Source of the DNA: Aplectana chamaeleonis | Lineage: Eukaryota > Nematoda > Chromadorea > Rhabditida > Cosmocercidae | Assembly: GCA_029168955.1 (NCBI GenBank) | Contig: JAPDOI010000290.1 | Location: 434,001-498,000, forward strand | Direction of reading: 5' to 3' | Length of the DNA stretch: 64,000 nt | Part shown: one piece after another, positions 25,001 to 39,940 of the stretch | How the letters are laid out: each line of letters begins with the position of its first letter | Numbering within the stretch: position 1 is the stretch's first letter | Made by a program: the position numbers and the translations under genes | Notes under the pieces: model-generated | Databases searched by the model: none | The model's input: only the letters and a program-made list of their open reading frames with translations | Told to the model about the DNA's origin: nothing

Positions 25001-28000
25001 GACGTGTTTTAGCGATTTGATCTACCAACTGATAATATCACTTGATATGATAAGCAGTAAGAAGTAAAGCAGTTAATGTGAAACAGTAGGTAACAAACTT
25101 GTTAGTCACTTCCCTGTCCCTTCCCATCGAAAAGTACAGCCTACGACGTGTTTTAGCGATTTGATCTACCAACTGATAATATCACTTGATATGATAAGCA
25201 GTAAGAAGTAAAGCAGTTAATGTGAAACAGTAGGTAACAAACTTGTTAGTCACTTCCCCTGTCCCTTCCCATCGAAAAGTACAGCCTACGACGTGTTTTA
25301 GCGATTTGATCTACCAACTGATAATATCACTTGATATGATAAGCAGTAAGAAGTAAAGCAGTTAATGTGAAACAGTAGGTAACAAACTTGTTAGTCACTT
25401 CCCTGTCCCTTCCCATCGAAAAGTACAGCCTACGACGTGTTTTAGCGATTTGATCTACCAACTGATAATATCACTTGATATGATAAGCAGTAAGAAGTAA
25501 AGCAGTTAATGTGAAACAGTAGGTAACAAACTTGTTAGTCACTTCCCTGTCCCTTCCCATCGAAAAGTACAGCCTACGACGTGTTTTAGCGATTTGATCT
25601 ACCAACTGATAATATCACTTGATATGATAAGCAGTAAGAAGTAAAGCAGTTAATGTGAAACAGTAGGTAACAAACTTGTTAGTCACTTCCCTGTCCCTTC
25701 CCATCGAAAGGTACAGCCTACGACGTGTTTTAGCGATTTGATCTACCAACTGATAATATCACTTGATATGATAAGCAGTAAGAAGTAAAGCAGTTAATGT
25801 GAAACAGTAGGTAACAAACTTGTTAGTCACTTCCCTGTCCCTTCCCATCGAAAAGTACAGCCTACGACGTGTTTTAGCGATTTGATCTACCAACTGATAA
25901 TATCACTTGATATGATAAGCAGTAAGAAGTAAAGCAGTTAATGTGAAACAGTAGGTAACAAACTTGTTAGTCACTTCCCTGTCCCTTCCCATCGAAAAGT
26001 ACAGCCTACGACGTGTTTTAGCGATTTGATCTACCAACTGATAATATCACTTGATATGATAAGCAGTAAGAAGTAAAGCAGTTAATGTGAAACAGTAGGT
26101 AACAAACTTGTTAGTCACTTCCCCTGTCCCTTCCCATCGAAAAGTACAGCCTACGACGTGTTTTAGCGATTTGATCTACCAACTGATAATATCACTTGAT
26201 ATGATAAGCAGTAAGAAGTAAAGCAGTTAATGTGAAACAGTAGGTAACAAACTTGTTAGTCACTTCCCTGTCCCTTCCCATCGAAAAGTACAGCCTACGA
26301 CGTGTTTTAGCGATTTGATCTACCAACTGATAATATCACTTGATATGATAAGCAGTAAGAAGTAAAGCAGTTAATGTGAAACAGTAGGTAACAAACTTGT
26401 TAGTCACTTCCCTGTCCCTTCCCATCGAAAAGTACAGCCTACGACGTGTTTTAGCGATTTGATCTACCAACTGATAATATCACTTGATATGATAAGCAGT
26501 AAGAAGTAAAGCAGTTAATGTGAAACAGTAGGTAACAAACTTGTTAGTCACTTCCCTGTCCCTTCCCATCGAAAAGTACAGCCTACGACGTGTTTTAGCG
26601 ATTTGATCTACCAACTGATAATATCACTTGATATGATAAGCAGTAAGAAGTAAAGCAGTTAATGTGAAACAGTAGGTAACAAACTTGTTAGTCACTTCCC
26701 TGTCCCTTCCCATCGAAAGGTACAGCCTACGACGTGTTTTAGCGATTTGATCTACCAACTGATAATATCACTTGATATGATAAGCAGTAAGAAGTAAAGC
26801 AGTTAATGTGAAACAGTAGGTAACAAACTTGTTAGTCACTTCCCTGTCCCTTCCCATCGAAAAGTACAGCCTACGACGTGTTTTAGCGATTTGATCTACC
26901 AACTGATAATATCACTTGATATGATAAGCAGTAAGAAGTAAAGCAGTTAATGTGAAACAGTAGGTAACAAACTTGTTAGTCACTTCCCTGTCCCTTCCCA
27001 TCGAAAAGTACAGCCTACGACGTGTTTTAGCGATTTGATCTACCAACTGATAATATCACTTGATATGATAAGCAGTAAGAAGTAAAGCAGTTAATGTGAA
27101 ACAGTAGGTAACAAACTTGTTAGTCACTTCCCTGTCCCTTCCCATCGAAAAGTACAGCCTACGACGTGTTTTAGCGATTTGATCTACCAACTGATAATAT
27201 CACTTGATATGATAAGCAGTAAGAAGTAAAGCAGTTAATGTGAAACAGTAGGTAACAAACTTGTTAGTCACTTCCCCTGTCCCTTCCCATCGAAAAGTAC
27301 AGCCTACGACGTGTTTTAGCGATTTGATCTACCAACTGATAATATCACTTGATATGATAAGCAGTAAGAAGTAAAGCAGTTAATGTGAAACAGTAGGTAA
27401 CAAACTTGTTAGTCACTTCCCCTGTCCCTTCCCATCGAAAAGTACAGCCTACGACGTGTTTTAGCGATTTGATCTACCAACTGATAATATCACTTGATAT
27501 GATAAGCAGTAAGAAGTAAAGCAGTTAATGTGAAACAGTAGGTAACAAACTTGTTAGTCACTTCCCCTGTCCCTTCCCATCGAAAAGTACAGCCTACGAC
27601 GTGTTTTAGCGATTTGATCTACCAACTGATAATATCACTTGATATGATAAGCAGTAAGAAGTAAAGCAGTTAATGTGAAACAGTAGGTAACAAACTTGTT
27701 AGTCACTTCCCTGTCCCTTCCCATCGAAAAGTACAGCCTACGACGTGTTTTAGCGATTTGATCTACCAACTGATAATATCACTTGATATGATAAGCAGTA
27801 AGAAGTAAAGCAGTTAATGTGAAACAGTAGGTAACAAACTTGTTAGTCACTTCCCTGTCCCTTCCCATCGAAAAGTACAGCCTACGACGTGTTTTAGCGA
27901 TTTGATCTACCAACTGATAATATCACTTGATATGATAAGCAGTAAGAAGTAAAGCAGTTAATGTGAAACAGTAGGTAACAAACTTGTTAGTCACTTCCCT

Positions 28001-31000
28001 GTCCCTTCCCATCGAAAAGTACAGCCTACGACGTGTTTTAGCGATTTGATCTACCAACTGATAATATCACTTGATATGATAAGCAGTAAGAAGTAAAGCA
28101 GTTAATGTGAAACAGTAGGTAACAAACTTGTTAGTCACTTCCCTGTCCCTTCCCATCGAAAAGTACAGCCTACGACGTGTTTTAGCGATTTGATCTACCA
28201 ACTGATAATATCACTTGATATGATAAGCAGTAAGAAGTAAAGCAGTTAATGTGAAACAGTAGGTAACAAACTTGTTAGTCACTTCCCTGTCCCTTCCCAT
28301 CGAAAAGTACAGCCTACGACGTGTTTTAGCGATTTGATCTACCAACTGATAATATCACTTGATATGATAAGCAGTAAGAAGTAAAGCAGTTAATGTGAAA
28401 CAGTAGGTAACAAACTTGTTAGTCACTTCCCTGTCCCTTCCCATCGAAAAGTACATCCTACGACGTGTTTTAGCGATTTGATCTACCAACTGATAATATC
28501 ACTTGATATGATAAGCAGTAAGAAGTAAAGCAGTTAATGTGAAACAGTAGGTAACAAACTTGTTAGTCACTTCCCTGTCCCTTCCCATCGAAAAGTACAG
28601 CCTACGACGTGTTTTAGCGATTTGATCTACCAACTGATAATATCACTTGATATGATAAGCAGTAAGAAGTAAAGCAGTTAATGTGAAACAGTAGGTAACA
28701 AACTTGTTAGTCACTTCCCTGTCCCTTCCCATCGAAAAGTACAGCCTACGACGTGTTTTAGCGATTTGATCTACCAACTGATAATATCACTTGATATGAT
28801 AAGCAGTAAGAAGTAAAGCAGTTAATGTGAAACAGTAGGTAACAAACTTGTTAGTCACTTCCCTGTCCCTTCCCATCGAAAAGTACAGCCTACGACGTGT
28901 TTTAGCGATTTGATCTACCAACTGATAATATCACTTGATATGATAAGCAGTAAGAAGTAAAGCAGTTAATGTGAAACAGTAGGTAACAAACTTGTTAGTC
29001 ACTTCCCTGTCCCTTCCCATCGAAAAGTACAGCCTACGACGTGTTTTAGCGATTTGATCTACCAACTGATAATATCACTTGATATGATAAGCAGTAAGAA
29101 GTAAAGCAGTTAATGTGAAACAGTAGGTAACAAACTTGTTAGTCACTTCCCTGTCCCTTCCCATCGAAAAGTACAGCCTACGACGTGTTTTAGCGATTTG
29201 ATCTACCAACTGATAATATCACTTGATATGATAAGCAGTAAGAAGTAAAGCAGTTAATGTGAAACAGTAGGTAACAAACTTGTTAGTCACTTCCCTGTCC
29301 CTTCCCATCGAAAAGTACAGCCTACGACGTGTTTTAGCGATTTGATCTACCAACTGATAATATCACTTGATATGATAAGCAGTAAGAAGTAAAGCAGTTA
29401 ATGTGAAACAGTAGGTAACAAACTTGTTAGTCACTTCCCTGTCCCTTCCCATCGAAAAGTACAGCCTACGACGTGTTTTAGCGATTTGATCTACCAACTG
29501 ATAATATCACTTGATATGATAAGCAGTAAGAAGTAAAGCAGTTAATGTGAAACAGTAGGTAACAAACTTGTTAGTCACTTCCCTGTCCCTTCCCATCGAA
29601 AAGTACAGCCTACGACGTGTTTTAGCGATTTGATCTACCAACTGATAATATCACTTGATATGATAAGCAGTAAGAAGTAAAGCAGTTAATGTGAAACAGT
29701 AGGTAACAAACTTGTTAGTCACTTCCCTGTCCCTTCCCATCGAAAAGTACAGCCTACGACGTGTTTTAGCGATTTGATCTACCAACTGATAATATCACTT
29801 GATATGATAAGCAGTAAGAAGTAAAGCAGTTAATGTGAAACAGTAGGTAACAAACTTGTTAGTCACTTCCCTGTCCCTTCCCATCGAAAAGTACAGCCTA
29901 CGACGTGTTTTAGCGATTTGATCTACCAACTGATAATATCACTTGATATGATAAGCAGTAAGAAGTAAAGCAGTTAATGTGAAACAGTAGGTAACAAACT
30001 TGTTAGTCACTTCCCTGTCCCTTCCCATCGAAAAGTACAGCCTACGACGTGTTTTAGCGATTTGATCTACCAACTGATAATATCACTTGATATGATAAGC
30101 AGTAAGAAGTAAAGCAGTTAATGTGAAACAGTAGGTAACAAACTTGTTAGTCACTTCCCCTGTCCCTTCCCATCGAAAAGTACAGCCTACGACGTGTTTT
30201 AGCGATTTGATCTACCAACTGATAATATCACTTGATATGATAAGCAGTAAGAAGTAAAGCAGTTAATGTGAAACAGTAGGTAACAAACTTGTTAGTCACT
30301 TCCCTGTCCCTTCCCATCGAAAAGTACAGCCTACGACGTGTTTTAGCGATTTGATCTACCAACTGATAATATCACTTGATATGATAAGCAGTAAGAAGTA
30401 AAGCAGTTAATGTGAAACAGTAGGTAACAAACTTGTTAGTCACTTCCCTGTCCCTTCCCATCGAAAAGTACAGCCTACGACGTGTTTTAGCGATTTGATC
30501 TACCAACTGATAATATCACTTGATATGATAAGCAGTAAGAAGTAAAGCAGTTAATGTGAAACAGTAGGTAACAAACTTGTTAGTCACTTCCCTGTCCCTT
30601 CCCATCGAAAAGTACAGCCTACGACGTGTTTTAGCGATTTGATCTACCAACTGATAATATCACTAAATATGATAAGCAGTTAGAAGTAAAGCAGTTAATG
30701 CGAAACAGTAGGTAACAAACTTGTTAGTCACTTCCCTGTCCCTTCCCATCGAAAAGTACAGCCTACGACGTGTTTTAGCGATTTGATCTACCAACTGATA
30801 ATATCACTTGATATGATAAGCAGTAAGAAGTAAAGCAGTTAATGTGAAACAGTAGGTAACAAACTTGTTAGTCACTTCCCTGTCCCTTCCCATCGAAAAG
30901 TACAGCCTACGACGTGTTTTAGCGATTTGATCTACCAACTGATAATATCACTTGATATGATAAGCAGTAAGAAGTAAAGCAGTTAATGTGAAACAGGAGG

Positions 31001-34000
31001 GAACAAACTTGTTAGTCACTTCCCTGTCCCTTCCCATCGAAAAGTACAGCCTACGACGTGTTTTAGCGATTTGATCTACCAACTGATAATATCACTTGAT
31101 ATGATAAGCAGTAAGAAGTAAAGCAGTTAATGTGAAACAGTAGGTAACAAACTTGTTAGTCACTTCCCTGTCCCTTCCCATCGAAAAGTACAGCCTACGA
31201 CGTGTTTTAGCGATTTGATCTACCAACTGATAATATCACTTGATATGATAAGCAGTAAGAAGTAAAGCAGTTAATGTGAAACAGTAGGTAACAAACTTGT
31301 TAGTCACTTCCCTGTCCCTTCCCATCGAAAAGTACAGCCTACGACGTGTTTTAGCGATTTGATCTACCAACTGATAATATCACTTGATATGATAAGCAGT
31401 AAGAAGTAAAGCAGTTAATGTGAAACAGTAGGTAACAAACTTGTTAGTCACTTCCCTGTCCCTTCCCATCGAAAAGTACAGCCTACGACGTGTTTTAGCG
31501 ATTTGATCTACCAACTGATAATATCACTTGATATGATAAGCAGTAAGAAGTAAAGCAGTTAATGTGAAACAGTAGGTAACAAACTTGTTAGTCACTTCCC
31601 TGTCCCTTCCCATCGAAAAGTACAGCCTACGACGTGTTTTAGCGATTTGATCTACCAACTGATAATATCACTTGATATGATAAGCAGTAAGAAGTAAAGC
31701 AGTTAATGTGAAACAGTAGGTAACAAACTTGTTAGTCACTTCCCTGTCCCTTCCCATCGAAAAGTACAGCCTACGACGTGTTTTAGCGATTTGATCTACC
31801 AACTGATAATATCACTTGATATGATAAGCAGTAAGAAGTAAAGCAGTTAATGTGAAACAGTAGGTAACAAACTTGTTAGTCACTTCCCTGTCCCTTCCCA
31901 TCGAAAAGTACAGCCTACGACGTGTTTTAGCGATTTGATCTACCAACTGATAATATCACTTGATATGATAAGCAGTAAGAAGTAAAGCAGTTAATGTGAA
32001 ACAGTAGGTAACAAACTTGTTAGTCACTTCCCTGTCCCTTCCCATCGAAAAGTACAGCCTACGACGTGTTTTAGCGATTTGATCTACCAACTGATAATAT
32101 CACTTGATATGATAAGCAGTAAGAAGTAAAGCAGTTAATGTGAAACAGTAGGTAACAAACTTGTTAGTCACTTCCCTGTCCCTTCCCATCGAAAAGTACA
32201 GCCTACGACGTGTTTTAGCGATTTGATCTACCAACTGATAATATCACTTGATATGATAAGCAGTAAGAAGTAAAGCAGTTAATGTGAAACAGTAGGTAAC
32301 AAACTTGTTAGTCACTTCCCCTGTCCCTTCCCATCGAAAAGTACAGCCTACGACGTGTTTTAGCGATTTGATCTACCAACTGATAATATCACTTGATATG
32401 ATAAGCAGTAAGAAGTAAAGCAGTTAATGTGAAACAGTAGGTAACAAACTTGTTAGTCACTTCCCCTGTCCCTTCCCATCGAAAAGTACAGCCTACGACG
32501 TGTTTTAGCGATTTGATCTACCAACTGATAATATCACTTGATATGATAAGCAGTAAGAAGTAAAGCAGTTAATGTGAAACAGTAGGTAACAAACTTGTTA
32601 GTCACTTCCCCTGTCCCTTCCCATCGAAAAGTACAGCCTACGACGTGTTTTAGCGATTTGATCTACCAACTGATAATATCACTTGATATGATAAGCAGTA
32701 AGAAGTAAAGCAGTTAATGTGAAACAGTAGGTAACAAACTTGTTAGTCACTTCCCTGTCCCTTCCCATCGAAAAGTACAGCCTACGACGTGTTTTAGCGA
32801 TTTGATCTACCAACTGATAATATCACTTGATATGATAAGCAGTAAGAAGTAAAGCAGTTAATGTGAAACAGTAGGTAACAAACTTGTTAGTCACTTCCCT
32901 GTCCCTTCCCATCGAAAAGTACAGCCTACGACGTGTTTTAGCGATTTGATCTACCAACTGATAATATCACTTGATATGATAAGCAGTAAGAAGTAAAGCA
33001 GTTAATGTGAAACAGTAGGTAACAAACTTGTTAGTCACTTCCCTGTCCCTTCCCATCGAAAAGTACAGCCTACGACGTGTTTTAGCGATTTGATCTACCA
33101 ACTGATAATATCACTTGATATGATAAGCAGTAAGAAGTAAAGCAGTTAATGTGAAACAGTAGGTAACAAACTTGTTAGTCACTTCCCTGTCCCTTCCCAT
33201 CGAAAAGTACAGCCTACGACGTGTTTTAGCGATTTGATCTACCAACTGATAATATCACTTGATATGATAAGCAGTAAGAAGTAAAGCAGTTAATGTGAAA
33301 CAGTAGGTAACAAACTTGTTAGTCACTTCCCTGTCCCTTCCCATCGAAAAGTACAGCCTACGACGTGTTTTAGCGATTTGATCTACCAACTGATAATATC
33401 ACTTGATATGATAAGCAGTAAGAAGTAAAGCAGTTAATGTGAAACAGTAGGTAACAAACTTGTTAGTCACTTCCCTGTCCCTTCCCATCGAAAAGTACAG
33501 CCTACGACGTGTTTTAGCGATTTGATCTACCAACTGATAATATCACTTGATATGATAAGCAGTAAGAAGTAAAGCAGTTAATGTGAAACAGTAGGTAACA
33601 AACTTGTTAGTCACTTCCTGTCCCTTCCCATCGAAAAGTACAGCCTACGACGTGTTTTAGCGATTTGATCTACCAACTGATAATATCACTTGATATGATA
33701 AGCAGTAAGAAGTAAAGCAGTTAATGTGAAACAGTAGGTAACAAACTTGTTAGTCACTTCCCCTGTCCCTTCCCATCGAAAAGTACAGCCTACGACGTGT
33801 TTTAGCGATTTGATCTACCAACTGATAATATCACTTGATATGATAAGCAGTAAGAAGTAAAGCAGTTAATGTGAAACAGTAGGTAACAAACTTGTTAGTC
33901 ACTTCCCTGTCCCTTCCCATCGAAAAGTACAGCCTACGACGTGTTTTAGCGATTTGATCTACCAACTGATAATATCACTTGATATGATAAGCAGTAAGAA

Positions 34001-37000
34001 GTAAAGCAGTTAATGTGAAACAGTAGGTAACAAACTTGTTAGTCACTTCCCTGTCCCTTCCCATCGAAAAGTACAGCCTACGACGTGTTTTAGCGATTTG
34101 ATCTACCAACTGATAATATCACTTGATATGATAAGCAGTAAGAAGTAAAGCAGTTAATGTGAAACAGTAGGTAACAAACTTGTTAGTCACTTCCCTGTCC
34201 CTTCCCATCGAAAAGTACAGCCTACGACGTGTTTTAGCGATTTGATCTACCAACTGATAATATCACTTGATATGATAAGCAGTAAGAAGTAAAGCAGTTA
34301 ATGTGAAACAGTAGGTAACAAACTTGTTAGTCACTTCCCTGTCCCTTCCCATCGAAAAGTACAGCCTACGACGTGTTTTAGCGATTTGATCTACCAACTG
34401 ATAATATCACTTGATATGATAAGCAGTAAGAAGTAAAGCAGTTAATGTGAAACAGTAGGTAACAAACTTGTTAGTCACTTCCCTGTCCCTTCCCATCGAA
34501 AAGTACAGCCTACGACGTGTTTTAGCGATTTGATCTACCAACTGATAATATCACTTGATATGATAAGCAGTAAGAAGTAAAGCAGTTAATGTGAAACAGT
34601 AGGTAACAAACTTGTTAGTCACTTCCCCTGTCCCTTCCCATCGAAAAGTACAGCCTACGACGTGTTTTAGCGATTTGATCTACCAACTGATAATATCACT
34701 TGATATGATAAGCAGTAAGAAGTAAAGCAGTTAATGTGAAACAGTAGGTAACAAACTTGTTAGTCACTTCCCTGTCCCTTCCCATCGAAAAGTACAGCCT
34801 ACGACGTGTTTTAGCGATTTGATCTACCAACTGATAATATCACTTGATATGATAAGCAGTAAGAAGTAAAGCAGTTAATGTGAAACAGTAGGTAACAAAC
34901 TTGTTAGTCACTTCCCTGTCCCTTCCCATCGAAAAGTACAGCCTACGACGTGTTTTAGCGATTTGATCTACCAACTGATAATATCACTTGATATGATAAG
35001 CAGTAAGAAGTAAAGCAGTTAATGTGAAACAGTAGGTAACAAACTTGTTAGTCACTTCCCTGTCCCTTCCCATCGAAAAGTACAGCCTACGACGTGTTTT
35101 AGCGATTTGATCTACCAACTGATAATATCACTTGATATGATAAGCAGTAAGAAGTAAAGCAGTTAATGTGAAACAGTAGGTAACAAACTTGTTAGTCACT
35201 TCCCTGTCCCTTCCCATCGAAAAGTACAGCCTACGACGTGTTTTAGCGATTTGATCTACCAACTGATAATATCACTTGATATGATAAGCAGTAAGAAGTA
35301 AAGCAGTTAATGTGAAACAGTAGGTAACAAACTTGTTAGTCACTTCCCTGTCCCTTCCCATCGAAAAGTACAGCCTACGACGTGTTTTAGCGATTTGATC
35401 TACCAACTGATAATATCACTTGATATGATAAGCAGTAAGAAGTAAGGCAGTTAATGTGAAACAGTAGGTAACAAACTTGTTAGTCACTTCCCTGTCCCTT
35501 CCCATCGAAAAGTACAGCCTACGACGTGTTTTAGTGATTTGATCTACCAACTGATAATATCACTTGATATGATAAGCACGAAGAAGTAAACGAGTTAATG
35601 TGAAACAGTAGGTAACAAACTTGTTAGTCACTTCCCTGTCCCTTCCCATCGAAAAGTACAGCCTACGACGTGTTTTAGCGATTTGATCTACCAACTGATA
35701 ATATCACTTGATATGATAAGCAGTAAGAAGTAAAGCAGTTAATGTGAAACAGTAGGTAACAAACTTGTTAGTCACTTCCCTGTCCCTTCCCATCGAAAAG
35801 TACAGCCTACGACGTGTTTTAGCGATTTGATCTACCAACTGATAATATCACTTGATATGATAAGCAGTAAGAAGTAAAGCAGTTAATGTGAAACAGTAGG
35901 TAACAAACTTGTTAGTCACTTCCCCTGTCCCTTCCCATCGAAAAGTACAGCCTACGACGTGTTTTAGCGATTTGATCTACCAACTGATAATATCACTTGA
36001 TATGATAAGCAGTAAGAAGTAAAGCAGTTAATGTGAAACAGTAGGTAACAAACTTGTTAGTCACTTCCCTGTCCCTTCCCATCGAAAAGTACAGCCTACG
36101 ACGTGTTTTAGCGATTTGATCTACCAACTGATAATATCACTTGATATGATAAGCAGTAAGAAGTAAAGCAGTTAATGTGAAACAGTAGGTAACAAACTTG
36201 TTAGTCACTTCCCTGTCCCTTCCCATCGAAAAGTACAGCCTACGACGTGTTTTAGCGATTTGATCTACCAACTGATAATATCACTTGATATGATAAGCAG
36301 TAAGAAGTAAAGCAGTTAATGTGAAACAGTAGGTAACAAACTTGTTAGTCACTTCCCTGTCCCTTCCCATCGAAAAGTACAGCCTACGACGTGTTTTAGC
36401 GATTTGATCTACCAACTGATAATATCACTTGATATGATAAGCAGTAAGAAGTAAAGCAGTTAATGTGAAACAGTAGGTAACAAACTTGTTAGTCACTTCC
36501 CTGTCCCTTCCCATCGAAAAATACAGCCTACGACGTGTTTTAGCGATTTGATCTACCAACTGATAATATCACTTGATATGATAAGCAGTAAGAAGCAAAG
36601 CAGTTAATGTGAAACAGTAGGTAACAAACTTGTTAGTCACTTCCCTGTCCCTTCCCATCGAAAAGTACGGCCTACGACGTGTTTTAGCGATTTGATCTAC
36701 CAACTGATAATATCACTTGATATGATAAGCAGTAAGAAGTAAAGCAGTTAATGTGAAACAGTAGGTAACAAACTTGTTAGTCACTTCCCTGTCCCTTCCC
36801 ATCGAAAAGTACAGCCTACGACGTGTTTTAGCGATTTGATCTACCAACTGATAATATCACTTGATATGATAAGCAGTAAGAAGTAAAGCAGTTAATGTGA
36901 AACAGTAGGTAACAAACTTGTTAGTCACTTCCCCTGTCCCTTCCCATCGAAAAGTACAGCCTACGACGTGTTTTAGCGATTTGATCTACCAACTGATAAT

Positions 37001-39940
37001 ATCACTTGATATGATAAGCAGTAAGAAGTAAAGCAGTTAATGTGAAACAGTAGGTAACAAACTTGTTAGTCACTTCCCCTGTCCCTTCCCATCGAAAAGT
37101 ACAGCCTACGACGTGTTTTAGCGATTTGATCTACCAACTGATAATATCACTTGATATGATAAGCAGTAAGAAGTAAAGCAGTTAATGTGAAACAGTAGGT
37201 AACAAACTTGTTAGTCACTTCCCTGTCCCTTCCCATCGAAAGTACAGCCTACGACGTGTTTTAGCGATTTGATCTACCAACTGATAATATCACTTGATAT
37301 GATTAGCAGTAAGAAGTAAAGCAGTTAATGTGAAACAGAAGGTAACAAACTTGTTAGTCACTTCCCCTGTCCCTTCCCATCGAAAAGTACAGCCTACGAC
37401 GTGTTTTAGCGATTTGATCTACCAACTGATAATATCACTTGATATGATAAGCAGTAAGAAGTAAAGCAGTTAATGTGAAACAGTAGGTAACAAACTTGTT
37501 AGTCACTTCCCTGTCCCTTCCCATCGAAAAGTACAGCCTACGACGTGTTTTAGCGATTTGATCTACCAACTGATAATATCACTTGATATGATAAGCAGTA
37601 AGAAGTAAGGCAGTTAATGTGAAACAGTAGGTAACAAACTTGTTAGTCACTTCCCTGTCCCTTCCCATCGAAAAGTACAGCCTACGACGTGTTTTAGCGA
37701 TTTGATCTACCAACTGATAATATCACTTGATATGATAAGCAGTAAGAAGTAAAGCAGTTAATGTGAAACAGTAGGTAACAAACTTGTTAGTCACTTCCCT
37801 GTCCCTTCCCATCGAAAAGTACAGCCTACGACGTGTTTTAGCGATTTGATCTACCAACTGATAATATCACTTGATATGATAAGCAGTAAGAAGTAAGGCA
37901 GTTAATGTGAAACAGTAGGTAACAAACTTGTTAGTCACTTCCCTGTCCCTTCCCATCGAAAAGTACAGCCTACGACGTGTTTTAGCGATTTGATCTACCA
38001 ACTGATAATATCACTTGATATGATAAGCAGTAAGAAGTAAAGCAGTTAATGTGAAACAGTAGGTAACAAACTTGTTAGTCACTTCCCCTGTCCCTTCCCA
38101 TCGAAAAGTACAGCCTACGACGTGTTTTAGCGATTTGATCTACCAACTGATAATATCACTTGATATGATAAGCAGTAAGAAGTAAAGCAGTTAATGTGAA
38201 ACAGTAGGTAACAAACTTGTTAGTCACTTCCCTGTCCCTTCCCATCGAAAAGTACAGCCTACGACGTGTTTTAGCGATTTGATCTACCAACTGATAATAT
38301 CACTTGATATGATAAGCAGTAAGAAGTAAAGCAGTTAATGTGAAACAGTAGGTAACAAACTTGTTAGTCACTTCCCTGTCCCTTCCCATCGAAAAGTACA
38401 GCCTACGACGTGTTTTAGCGATTTGATCTACCAACTGATAATATCACTTGATATGATAAGCAGTAAGAAGTAAGGCAGTTAATGTGAAACAGTAGGTAAC
38501 AAACTTGTTAGTCACTTCCCTGTCCCTTCCCATCGAAAAGTACAGCCTACGACGTGTTTTAGCGATTTGATCTACCAACTGATAATATCACTTGATATGA
38601 TAAGCAGTAAGAAGTAAGGCAGTTAATGTGAAACAGTAGGTAACAAACTTGTTAGTCACTTCCCTGTCCCTTCCCATCGAAAAGTACAGCCTACGACGTG
38701 TTTTAGCGATTTGATCTACCAACTGATAATATCACTTGATATGATAAGCAGTAAGAAGTAAAGCAGTTAATGTGAAACAGTAGGTAACAAACTTGTTAGT
38801 CACTTCCCTGTCCCTTCCCATCGAAAAGTACAGCCTACGACGTGTTTTAGCGATTTGATCTACCAACTGATAATATCACTTGATATGATAAGCAGTAAGA
38901 AGTAAAGCAGTTAATGTGAAACAGTAGGTAACAAACTTGTTAGTCCCTTCCCATCGAAAAATACAGCCTACGACGTGTTTTAGCGATTTGATCTACCAAC
39001 TGATAATATCACTTGATATGATAAGCAGTAAGAAGTAAAGCAGTTAATGTGAAACAGTAGGTAACAAACTTGTTAGTCACTTCCCCTGTCCCTTCCCATC
39101 GAAAAGTACAGCCTACGACGTGTTTTAGCGATTTGATCTACCAACTGATAATATCACTTGATATGATAAGCAGTAAGAAGTAAAGCAGTTAATGTGAAAC
39201 AGTAGGTAACAAACTCGTTAGTCACTTCCCTGTCCCTTCCCATCGAAAAGTACAGCCTACGACGTGTTTTAGCGATTTGATCTACCAACTGATAATATCA
39301 CTTGATATGATAAGCAGTAAGAAGTAAAGCAGTTAATGTGAAACAGTAGGTAACAAACTTGTTAGTCACTTCCCTGTCCCTTCCCATCGAAAAGTACAGC
39401 CTACGACGTGTTTTAGCGATTTGATCTACCAACTGATAATATCACTTGATATGATAAGCAGTAAGAAGTAAAGCAGTTAATGTGAAACAGTAGGTAACAA
39501 ACTTGTTAGTCACTTCCCTGTCCCTTCCCATCGAAAAGTACAGCCTACGACGTGTTTTAGCGATTTGATCTACCAACTGATAATATCACTTGATATGATA
39601 AGCAGTAAGAAGTAAAGCAGTTAATGTGAAACAGTAGGTAACAAACTCGTTAGTCACTTCCCTGTCCCTTCCCATCGAAAAGTACAGCCTACGACGTGTT
39701 TTAGCGATTTGATCTACCAACTGATAATATCACTTGATATGATAAGCAGTAAGAAGTAAAGCAGTTAATGTGAAACAGTAGGTAACAAACTTGTTAGTCA
39801 CTTTCCTGTCCCTTCCCATCGAAAAGTACAGCCTACGACGTGTTTTAGCGATTTGATCTACCAACTGATAATATCACTTGATATGATAAGCAGTAAGAAG
39901 TAAAGCAGTTAATGTGAAACAGTAGGTAACAAACTTGTTA
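16021..39940. repeat. Satellite B, homogenised core
   Basis: About 165 monomers that are nearly identical apart from the ccct/cccct length difference and scattered private changes. Examples: gtacatcc at ~28453; cactaaatatg at ~30661; gaaacaggagggaac at ~30990; gcacgaagaagtaaacgag at ~35577; gtaaggcag at 21893, 35446, 37612, 37895, 38474 and 38617. The stretch from about 27.6 to 30.1 kb is the most uniform, with a run of some 18 copies of 144 bp. The spacing of 145-bp copies (1, 2, 4, 7, 2, 9, 4, 3, 2 monomers and so on) shows no fixed higher-order period by eye. Such uniformity implies recent amplification or ongoing exchange. Confidence 0.88.
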
